Source of the DNA: Coix lacryma-jobi var. lacryma-jobi
Taxonomy: Eukaryota; Streptophyta; Magnoliopsida; Poales; Poaceae
Reading direction: 5' to 3'
NCBI GenBank assembly: GCA_009763385.1
Contig: CM019822.1
Span: 6,480,127 to 6,544,126 of the forward strand
Length of the DNA stretch: 64,000 nucleotides
Of this stretch, positions 42,747 through 52,780 are shown piece after piece. The position numbers and the translations under genes were made by a program. How positions within the stretch are numbered: the stretch's first letter is position 1; each line of letters begins with the position of its first letter. The notes under the pieces were generated by a model. It was given only the letters and a program-made list of their open reading frames with translations. It was not told where the DNA came from and ran no database searches.

Positions 42747-43989
42747 GCTGGCGCGCCAGGTAGGGGCTTTTGGCGTTTCGACGATAAAGAGCCCGGCGAA
42801 CCACGACAACATGTTCTCGGCGGGATCATTTTTCGTTTTTGGCTCGTGGACTTGCATCGCGGATGATCAAGGAAAGCTTCATAGCCAACTCAACGTCGAA
42901 TCAAAGCTGCAAGCCACGCCAAAGATAGATCTCCTCGTCCAGAACCTAGCAAATTTGCAAATTCAAGACCCGCAGCTTCTGGAAGATAGTCCAAAGGCAT
43001 CCGACTCCTACTCAAATTCAAATTCTGAAGAAAAGGACCCGGACACCAGCCATGGCATCTCCTTTGGCCTGCGGAATACCGCTGGAAGCTTTCAAGACCT
43101 GATTGGAGCAAAATTCAAAGGGTATCAGCAGATACATTTGAAAGGAGCTCAACAAGGACTAGTCTTCAGCTCCACCGCGGAGGGGAACATCGTTCATTGG
43201 CCAATACAGCCAGCTCTGGCTAGGCTAGTTGGCACAATTGATCAACAACTCTCATATCAGCACGGACATCAGCTCCCCATTGAGGAACTCAACACCTCAA
43301 CGGAACTAATCTCCGGAACCTCTAGTTTGGAATCAGTTATGCCGGGATCACCAAACCAGGGTTACACCCGTGAAGTCTTCATGACGGGGCATCAGTCATC
43401 TCTACGACCACCAACCCCACCAGACGTCTTCCCGGATGACGAAACTCTGAGCATGATATCTGACAATGATATACTCGAATTCCTTGTTAGTCATCGAGGC
43501 ATCGAGGCTAGTCAAAAGCAGATCACAACCATCATCAATATGAAGCCACCTACTTCTGTCAGGGACGTCCAAAAGCTCACTGGGTGCATGGCCGCGCTAA
43601 ACCGGTTTATCTCACGGTTAGGAGAAAAGGGACTACCTTTCTTCAAACTGCTAAAAGCTGGCGACAGGTTTCAGTGGACGGAAGAAGCGGACAAGGCTTT
43701 TGAACAGCTCAAAAGTTACCTCACCAATTCTCCCATACTGACGCCGCCGGAACACAGGGAACCGATGCTGCTGTACATTGCTGCTACTACACACGTTGTG
43801 AGCACAGCAATTGTGGTGGAGCGCAAAGATAACAAGCACATCTACAGTACCCAACGACCAGTTTACTACATTAGCGAGGTACTCTCTGACTCGAAGATCA
43901 GATACCCGCAAGTGCAGAAACTGCTTTATGCATTACTCATATCTTCAAGAAAGCTAAGGCACTACTTCGAGCTCATGAGATCACGGTAG
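42747..43989 (+). pseudogene. Gag fragment fused to the end of reverse transcriptase by internal deletion
   Basis: One frame of about 420 codons (open from inside the LTR) starts with a gag-like leader (LVQNLANLQIQDPQLLEDSP). After about residue 248 it jumps directly to the C-terminal part of reverse transcriptase (EFLVSHRGIEASQKQITTI), followed by the RT-linked RNase H (FQWTEEADKAFEQLKSYLT, YISEVLSDSKIRYPQVQKL). The rest of gag, the protease and the RT catalytic core with its DD motif are absent. The deletion kept the reading frame. At about 43968 a one-base loss (YFE then LMRSR instead of the usual Ala-His-Glu continuation) ends the frame. Confidence 0.8.
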
Positions 43990-45913
43990 TCACAGACTTT
44001 CCTCTAGGAGAAATCCTCCACAACCGTGATACCACCGGCAGAATCTCTAAGTGGGCAGTCGAGCTAGGGGCACTCCACATCAAATTCACTCCCAGGAAAG
44101 CTATTAAGTCACAAGCTCTAGCTGATTTTGTCGCTGAGTGGACAGAAATACAGCAGCTCCAAGACAACACTATTCCTGATCACTGGAAGATGTACTTTGA
44201 TGGGTCCCTAAAACTCGGAGGAGTAGGAGCGGGAGTTCTTCTTGTTTCACCCGCTGGAGAACAGCTCAAATACGTTCTGCAAATATTATGGTCGGCTACC
44301 AACAATGAAGCAGAATACGAAGCATTACTCCATGGACTCAAACTAGCAGTAACCTTGGGTATCAAGAGACTACTAGTCTATGGCGACTCCTCCGTGGTCA
44401 TTCATCAAGTGAACAAGGACTGGGATTGCACCAAGGAAACAATGAACGCTTATTGCGCTGAAGTTCGCAAGCTAGAGAAGCATTTCTCAGGATTGGAACT
44501 CATTCATATTACTCAGGACCTCAATGTGGCAGCAGATATCCTTGCAAAATTGGGTTCTGATAGAGCACAGGTCCCCAGCGGTACCTTCGTACATGAGTTA
44601 TCCAAACCTTCAATTCAAGAGAAGGAAGAGTTCGAGCCAGTACCTTCCAACCAGGTCCTATCCCTATCACCCGACTGGACACAAGTATTCATCGACTACT
44701 TCAAAGAGCATAAACTACCAAGTGACAAAGTTGCATCAGAGCAAGTCACCAGGCGTAGCAAAAATTATGTTCTAGTCGGAGATAAGCTATATCGACGTGG
44801 AGCTTCTTCAGGGGTCCTCCTCAAGTGTATCACACCGGAAGAAGGCAGAGCAATCCTGAAAGAAGTGCACTCCGGGTGCTGTGGTAATCACGCGGCTTCG
44901 AGGACACTAGTCGGAAAAATCTTCAGGACATGATACTACTGGCCTTCAGCCTTAAAAGATGCAGAAGACCTAGTCTGACGATGTCAATCATGTCAGTTTT
45001 TTGCCAATCAGCAGCATGTACCCGCACATGAGCTGATATGCATCCCTCCGTCATGGCCTTTCTCATGTTGGGGGCTCGATATGGTGGGTTCCTCAAGCAT
45101 GCCTCGGGCGGATTCGAGTACATATATGTCGCAATTGACAAGTTTACAAAGTGGATTGAGTACATGCCCCTGGTCAAGTTCAACGCATCCAAGTCAGTCC
45201 AATTCATGCAGAGCATCTTCCACCACTTCGGAATGCCGCACAGAATCATTACTGATCTTGGGTCCCCCTTTACGGCTATCGAATTCAGGTCATGGGCCAG
45301 TGACTGCGGAATAAGGATAGACTACGCCTCAGTAGCCCACCCATAGTCCAACGGCCAAGTCAAACGTGCAAACGCCTTGATCCTTGCAGGATTGAAGCCA
45401 AGACTCTTCGACCTTCTAAAGGATCACGGTGGCAAGTGGGTCGAAGAATTGCCTAAGGTAGTCTGGGGGCTACGAACACAACGAAGTCGGGCAACAAGCC
45501 ACACTCCTTTCTTTCTGGTATATGGCACTGAAGCAATCCTCCCAGCTGATCTAATATGGAACTCCCCGCGGGTAGAACAGTACAACGAAGGTGAAGCTGA
45601 TGATACCAGCCGGTTAGAAGTCGACAGCATCGAGGAAGCCCGACTAACCGCATTGTTTCAGTCTGCAAGATACCTTCAAGGGATGAGACGCTACTACGAC
45701 AAAAACGTCCACCACCGTACCTTTCAAGTAGGCGACATGGTATTAAAGAAAATTCAGAACACTACGGGACGCCACAAGCTCATGAGCCCGTGGGAGTGTC
45801 CTTATATTGTATCCAAAGTAACAAGACCCGGGTCATTTGAGCTAGTCACTGAAGATGGATCTCCATTGCCAAATTCATGGAATATCGAGCACTTGAAGAA
45901 ATTCCATACTTAA
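43970..45913 (+). pseudogene. Second RNase H and integrase region of the Tat-type element, with stops
   Basis: In the shifted frame the connection domain (TVVTDFPLGEIL, KSQALADFVAEWTE) leads into an archaeal-type RNase H (MYFDGSLKLGGVGAGVLL, NNEAEYEALLHGLKLA, VYGDSSVVIHQV) up to about 44560. The integrase finger follows but is broken by TGA codons (44931-44933, about 44977) and a frame change near 45060. Integrase core motifs are still visible (AIDKFTKWIEYMPL, ITDLGSPFTAIEF). The expected HPQSNGQ reads with TAG in place of the Gln codon at about 45344. The C-terminal part (45377-45913, ending LPNSWNIEHLKKFHT) is intact. A multi-lesion pseudogene. Confidence 0.85.
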
Positions 45914-46682
45914 GGACTACGCTACAATTTTGGCTCATGGCAATTGTAATTATCAGTCGGATATTAATAAAGTTTGACGTTCATCAGAAACAAGAACTTT
46001 GCAATTTATCCAGACTTTACATGACTTTTCAGTCGCTTAACAAGTTCTTGCAATGGCAGGACTCTACCTCCGATTAGTATTGACTACTCGGATAGATTGG
46101 TTCAGCGAAAACCATACTCGAGTTACGAGCTTTGAGCTCAATACAACTCACAAGATAGTACGGCTTAACACCCGGCTATTCAGCCTATAGCGAATATGGA
46201 ATCCACTATAGTGAAAACTAGTTCCTATAAGACGTAACAAGGCGGGATAGTACTCACCATGTTACATACCTTTTGGACAGAGGTCCACCTAATTTCGCAC
46301 TCAAGCTGCGATCCCCAAGAGGATACGATCCACCCAGAAGGAACCCACATCACGGTCCTTCAAAAGGTGCCTGATCGAAATTATCCCTTGACAAAGGGTA
46401 CTAAGAGTAGTACTCGGGCAAGACTAAGTTCTCTACGCAATAGTTAGAGAAACGAAGTCACGCGATCCAAACTACAGTGCTAGAGAGCACTCGGATAGAC
46501 TCGTCTAATTAGACGCCTGGTCATACATCCACAAGTCAACCCGTTGCCAAAAAATTTTGCCGCAATAAGGAGTTGAACACACATACAGATCACAAGAATC
46601 AAAAGCAGCAAATATTTTTGATATCTTATAATAATTGTTTACAGGAGATACAAGTTGCGCTCAAAGGACTAAGGAGCATATA

Positions 46683-49600
46683 CTAGTCTACAAGATCTAA
46701 GATCTGCGAGTACTCCTCCGCAACAGCCTTCACCTCCTCCTGCATTGCCGCAAGATCTTCGTCGCCTTTGTCCTTAGGAAGGGTCATCAAAGCGTCCAGA
46801 TCAAAAGCCGCCAGATGCAGCCACAGAGTTTCCATCAGACCCTGCACCACGGAGATTGACATATTCTTGATATATTGGGCCAGCCGCTTTGGTGCAGCCT
46901 TGGCTCGTTCAACCAAGGTCTCCTCAACTCCTTCAGGTGCTGGAATCATTTTGAGCAGGGGCTCGACGGCTTGCTCTAAAGCCTTCAGGGAATCACGCGA
47001 CTCCTTTGTAGACTTCAAAGCCTGCAGAAGATCCCGGTCAGCACCCTCACACATCAGTTTGGCTTCTTGAAGAGTATCTTGTGCGTTAGCAAATACCTCC
47101 TCAAGCTCTGCCTCCTTACGGTTGAAAGCGTTCTACCATCCTGAAGCCAATTTATTTGCATCTGCATACAATCAAGTCAGTTCCATACAATCTGACTACT
47201 AATATGGACAAAGACTAACAAGCAGACTTCAAAAGTACCTTCTAGTTGCTTCTTGGAGGATTTCTTCAGCTCCTTCACCTTCTCTTCCGTGGAGGCGGCC
47301 TTGGCGATCAGCTCAGTTTCACGAGCATTGGCGACATCCCGCTCCGTTTCCACCGTTTTGAGGTTGCTTTGAAGCTCATTGATTCGGTTGTTTAGCACCT
47401 GGGTGGCTACTTTCTGGCTTCTGTGTAATATAGTCCTTAAGCTCTTGGTTTTCGCGGGACATCTCCTGACGGATCCGGGTAATTTGATCCCGGACCTTGA
47501 AGTAAAAGGCCTAGCAGCGCAGGCATATTGTAAGTACTCGGATGAGTCTACAAAACAAATAAGGAAGGATTGGGAATTTTACCTCGACAAATTGATGAAG
47601 CGCATTGACAGGAGCCTTCACCTGGTCACTCAACTCCTTCAACCGGGTAAGGTCCTGGTTGTACCCGAATACGTCTAGTGTCGCCCCTTGACGCGAGGAC
47701 TCGGGTGCATCTAGGGACCCTCCCTCTTGATGGGCTGAAGCTTCCGCGTGGATATCCGCCAAAACCATATCAAGAGTTGGCTCATCAGGCTGTCGGGTAC
47801 GAAAAAACCAGTCATTCCAAACCCTATCAAATTCCAATTGCGCGGAAGAGCGAAAGATGGAGTACGACCAACCAACCTGGGGCAATGGAAGAGTACTTGC
47901 GTCAGGAGCAGCATCGGGCTGAGCCTCAGACAGAGAAGAGTTAGGCAGCACATCTACCTGACTGAAGGTAGGCGGCACGCTAGAATCATTCTTGGCCCGC
48001 GACTCTGACTCCTCTACCATCTGAGGATCAGGGACGACACTTGAAGTTGCTGCAGCTATTTTCACTTTTCTTCAAACAGATGAATAACTGTGTCAGTACC
48101 AGAAGCTTGTGATTTCTCCTCCGAGTATGAAGATATAACTTACTTAGTGAGTTTCAAAGTTTTGGGTAACTTCAGAAGCAGTTGTGGGTCTGAAGCAGAA
48201 GACTCCTCAGCAACAGCACCACCTGAAGTACCCTGCTCTGCTCCGGTATCTGATACAAAACAACATATAAGACAAGTGTTTATCAAAAGACTACAAAGTA
48301 CTCGGGTTTTCCCTTACCAGGAGCACCTGGTTTATAGTGCTTATCGGACAATTCTTGTGACAAAAGTACTTTGCGACAAGCACGGCGATTACCAGTGTGA
48401 GCTTTCTTTTGGATGGGTCCTCCGGCTTCTAGATGAGGAGTCGGTGACCTCTTCCGGTTGCTCTCTGCTTCAGGGTCTATGAGCATGACATCAGAGTCAG
48501 TGGAGTCCGAGTTAAGCCAATCAAGATCAGCAGAAGAGCTTTGTTTATTGAGAAAATCCTCACTTCGTATGGGTCCATCCAGGGCTATGCCTCCGCCTTC
48601 TTGAGTTGGTGGAGGCAGAGGAGGGCAAACATTGTTCTCTCTCCCCTGCCCCCTACAAGTAAGAAGCATATACTTAAGTCAGAAAGATATCTATTCAAGA
48701 CAACTGATGACAAGATAGCTCAGTTACTTACCGAAGGAGGAGGATTAATGGCGGAGAAGGTCGCCATAATAGGAGCCAAGTGTTCACGGCTCTTAAGCAG
48801 CCGGTTCACCCTCCACAAGACTTCATAATTCGACAGTTGATCAACAATATGACGACTCGAGTCATTCTTCCCCAAGTACTCGAACCCAAAGTTCGCTCGC
48901 TGCTGAAGAGGGTGGATGCGTCGGGCAACAAAGTCTTGGACAATGTTGAATCCAGTCAGTCCATCAATTATTAATGCATCTATCATCATGAGGAGAGGTT
49001 GGATAACTTCGAGCTCTTCCAGCATAAGCTTATCCTTCCATTCACGACACTTCTGTGGTGGCCATCCATCATGACGACGCAGAGCTGGGGGTGGATTACC
49101 CATGTAAAACCACCCGGCGGCCCAGTCCTTCATAGTGTCCGATAACTCAACAGTTACATACTGATTGGCTACCTCCTGTCTAACCTGAAGACTAGCCCCT
49201 CCGACTACTTTGGTCTTAGCGTCACTAGGTTGACACTTAAACCAAAAAAATAGCGGAAAAAGGTGAAATTGGGACAGATCCCCAAGAAAACTTCGCAAAG
49301 GTGGACGAAGATGGCAATATGGAGAACCGCATTGGGAGTAATATGGTTTAGAGTCAAACCATAGTAATGCAGCAACCCACGGAAGAAATCTGATGCAGGA
49401 AGTCCCAATCCCCGCTCTACCATGGCCTTGAACATGACGATCTCTGTAGTGTTGGAGGCGGGAGCTCGATGGTCGATGGGCACTCTCCAGCCATCAAGTG
49501 GCTGCGCTCGCAGGTACCCTTGCTGCGCCAGGAAGGCTAGTTCTGCCTCGGTGGTGTCCGGTTTCTTCCACGCCAGAACATCAGTCGGCGGGTTGGGATG

Positions 49601-49830
49601 CTTTGGCTTTCCGGTGATGGCGATCCTAGGCTTCTTCTTGTCAGTCACATACTGTCTCTTGGGACCCATGTTGATGACGAGAGACTTCCTACGCATCAAC
49701 TGGTAGTTGGCTAAGAGATTTGTGGTTTCGAAGGCAAAGAGCTTGATGAAAGCGTCAGGAACTCCCAAGCCCGGTGGCGGCTTATTATAGATCCGTTTTG
49801 ATAACCGTTCGACTTTTTCCTAAACGGCGT
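46683..49830 (-). pseudogene. Antisense multi-exon frame with Transposase_28-type domain inside the Tat-type element
   Basis: Open segments on the minus strand follow in order: about 49830-48735 (KKPRIAITGKPKHPNPP, then GLLHYYGLTLNHITPNAVLH and a domain continuing through VGGASLQVRQEVANQYVTV), 48654-48320, about 48250-48150, about 48072-47580, 47398-47180 (coiled coil) and 47054-46683 (helical, ending AAMQEEVKAVAEEYSQILDL). Most junctions have GT/AG signals. The N-terminal part matches the 'putative gypsy type transposon' (Transposase_28) domain found in grass Tat elements; its function is not known. Proline-rich and acidic linkers precede two helical segments. A frameshift in a run of 7 A (49244-49250) splits the first exon. 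The gene runs opposite to gag-pol between integrase and the 3' LTR. Confidence 0.7.
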
Positions 49831-51244
49831 CATGGCAACGTTAGAAACCCTAATAGCTGGGAGCACGTGTCAGACGACGTTATAAACGGAGGGCAGAAGC
49901 GGTAAACAGACAAGTTTTCTATTAGCAAAAGACAGATAGTACTCGGATACAAGGACAGAGGACTCGGAAAATATTCCAAGTACCCGGATTCTTGATTTTA
50001 TTACTCGGAATTACAACAGAGATACATAGAAGCATCTTGAGGTACAACACTTTCAACAGAAAGACAATCAAGGTGTAAAACGCTACTCTAGTGAATTCAA
50101 AGCACATAGCCTTGATGCCTATCGCACCAAGGACTGGGTTCAGTGAGACACAGTAAAGCAGACACAGAACTTTGGGTCGTAGACACTATCTTTTCAGTGC
50201 ATCCCAAGGTGGGTCTTTGGCACTACCCCAGTACTCAAGGAACTCAGGCAAGACCATCACCCTCGCTGCCCTTTTGACAACCTGTGACTCCGAGGTTATC
50301 TAAGAGTGGTAGTCACAAGAGTTCTTCTAGGCGCAGCTCTGTATTCCTCTGCTCGCGACCACTTGGAAACCACCCTGGCGGATGGTCCCTTCACAAGAGT
50401 TCTTCTGGGCACCTCATCTACTTTACAAAAGGGAGATACCCGGGGGCTCAGTCATCTCCGCTACTACTATTGCAATACACATGAGATTAAAAGAAGTTCT
50501 ACACTCAAGTGGGATATGAGCTCCTTTGCTTCCCAGGCAGGGTATTTATAGGCGATTTCTTCTCGGTCTATGGACATGGTTCATCTACAAGAGTGACTGC
50601 TGGACTAATAATTCAACCAATGTACTGTGGTGCATGTGAAGCTCAGCATGGGTAACAGGACTGACTCTCACACTCACTTCAAGACAATGACGACAAAGTT
50701 TGCAGCTGTAGAAAACGACAAACATTATTATTGTGTACAGTTGGCACTGTCATCAGTCAATTATTGCTGACCTACGGTAATTTTTATTCAGTGGGGGGTG
50801 ATACGGGATGTTTGTTGAAAACATTACCCACCTGAAGCTGAGTAATTATTACTCGGACGGTTTAAGCAATAAACTGGCGTAGTGATCCGACTTCTTCAGA
50901 TCTTAAATGGGTTACCCAGGCATATGGTTCTATAGATCCTAAGCACCGACTACTATAGTACTCGGATCTTAGGCTCGGGGGCTGCAGGGTACTATCCATA
51001 AAGGAAATGTTTTTTCTTATTTCAAGAATTGCTTGGAAAAGGCTCAAAAGATCCTCAAAGTTATTATAAATAACAAGAGGCTCGGGGGCTACACCCTATG
51101 GGTGCGCTTTTTGATAAAAAGCGCACGCCCTGAAAACTCTTAAAGCTTCAGAGCACTTCAGGATTTCTCAAGACATTACTCGAAGATTCTCAAGAAGAAG
51201 CTAGAAGATAACGTCGTGAAGAAATGATGAAGAGCTCGGGGGCT
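49831..51244. other. Non-coding 3' region of the Tat-type element
   Basis: There are no open frames of note. The purine-rich decamer CTCGGGGGCT occurs at 50974-50983, 51081-51090 and 51235-51244; only the last touches the 3' LTR and is the working-position polypurine tract. The motif ACTCGG recurs throughout. This region would contain the promoter of the antisense frame. Confidence 0.6.
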
Positions 51245-51679
51245 TGACGGACCAGGATGTCAGAGATATCATCAGTAGATGATTACTCCAACTAATCTCG
51301 GACGGCGCAGGAGATCCAAAGACTCGTAACACAGTGTATTTGTATTAGGACTCCGATTTGTAACTTAGCCGAGTTGTTAAGAGAGGTCTTGTAATTAGAA
51401 TAGGACTCTGTCTTTGTAACCGGCTAGGACTCGGACTGTGTCGAGGCTCACCCGGATATATAAGGGGAGCTGGGCGCAGGTCCTAGATCATCGAACATTG
51501 AATCATAATCTTACACAAGGCACACGCCGCACTGGACGTAAGGTATTATGCTATTCAGCGGCCTGAACCAGTATAAATCGTTGTCTCTGTGTACTCGCCG
51601 GGTCCTACGAACACCGATCCCCACCGAACAAATCGTCTGAGATCCCTCAAGACGAGTTGCCGGTTAACAAACACCGACA
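51245..51679 (+). repeat. 3' LTR of the Tat-type element
   Basis: 435 bp, about 95-96% identical by eye to the 5' LTR, with most changes of C-to-T/G-to-A type. Followed by TCAGG. Confidence 0.9.
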
Positions 51680-52179
51680 TCAGGTTTAGATAAGAATCCT
51701 AGATTCCCAATTAAATCAATTATACATTCCCTATATCAGGGTAAAAAAGAAGTCAATAACTGATTAAGCACCACCTATATCTGCCAAAATTGACAGCTGC
51801 AACATGAACAAAATAACATGAACAATGAGCTAACTTTGGTTAAAATGCATTAAAATTAGAATGTCCATGCAAATTCCTTTTCTAAAATGACTGGGTATAT
51901 TTTTGTATTCATCTTATCCTCCAAAGTTTGAAATATTCAGAAAAGAGTGATATAGCAGTATCAGTTTCATGCTTATGTATCAATGCAGAATCAGTTATGA
52001 ATGAATTAAATATTTCATTTCCAAGGTTTTCAGATATACTTGATGGGTTTCACCATGCGTACAAAATAAGAACACCATAACTTTGATTTAACTCTCTGTT
52101 ATTCTCATCTTTGTTTAGTTCACAATATAGTAAGAGTAAAGCTCATTTGTCAGGAAGGATACAACCTGTCATGACCAAA

Positions 52180-52490
52180 CCGTAGCAAGCAAGAAGTAGC
52201 AGCATTAGCTTTGTCGTACTTGCATCGTCGTGACCTGCTTTGTTTTCCTACCGAACATGCGGGGCTGTGGCTACCTGTTGGTCTTGTCATCCTCGGACAG
52301 CAGGGACACATGCACGGTGGGAGGCGCGGCCTGAAAAAAAATAGCAGACATGCTACAATCAAAGAGGGCACGAGCTAGGAGCAGGCATACCATGACGGGG
52401 TGAGCTATCTTGGCACCATTTAGTTTGGTCTCCAATCTGGGCACATCTTTTTTACTCAGGCAATTCAAGAAACATCTAGGAAGCACAAAT
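52180..52490 (-). other. Three consecutive exon-like segments of an unrecognised minus-strand gene
   Basis: On the minus strand three segments with AG/GT borders stay in one frame. The first, about 52480-52392, encodes CFLNCLSKKDVPRLETKLNG and ends ATG|GTATGC. The second, about 52332-52274, encodes AAPPTVHVSLLSEDDKTN and ends AACAG|GTAGCC. The third, about 52237-52168, encodes SRRCKYDKANAATSCLLRFG and ends GACAG|GTTGTA. I do not recognise the protein. Further exons may lie on either side, including beyond the Tat-type insertion (42312-51679), which would then sit in an intron. It could also be a chance or decayed gene. Confidence 0.35.
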
Positions 52491-52780
52491 GCAACAAATC
52501 AGAATATACCAAAAGAAAGAGAGAATATATTCTCCACAAGGCACCTGAAAATCCCCCAAAGAACTCCGAACAGCAACATATGCTGCTCATTTTAAATAGC
52601 AGATTTTTTCAGTCTCCAAAAATTTCCAATGCATCATCTCAAAAAGAAAAACGAAAGCAATGGTAGCGGTAGCGAGGAAGTCAGATGCAGCTGGAAGTGT
52701 CGAACACACACATCTAGGGTTTCGACGGTCCGTGGAGCCCAGGAGCGCACGCGCACCGGCGGAAGAAAGCCACGTAAAGG

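Larger units (their letters stand above)
42312..51679 (+). mobile_element. Decayed Tat-type Ty3/gypsy LTR retrotransposon
   Basis: LTRs of 435 bp lie at 42312-42746 and 51245-51679 (TGACGG...CCGACA), flanked by a perfect 5-bp duplication TCAGG (42307-42311, 51680-51684). The primer-binding region follows as CTGGCGCGCCAGGTAGGGG (about 42748). The purine tract CTCGGGGGCT abuts the 3' LTR. LTR differences are about 20 of 435 by eye, many of them C/T or G/A, so this is the oldest LTR element here. Pol carries a second, archaeal-type RNase H, a mark of the Tat lineage. A long 3' region contains an antisense frame with a Transposase_28-type domain, as in the Grande/RIRE2-like members. The copy is deleted and frameshifted and cannot be autonomous. 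Confidence 0.9.
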
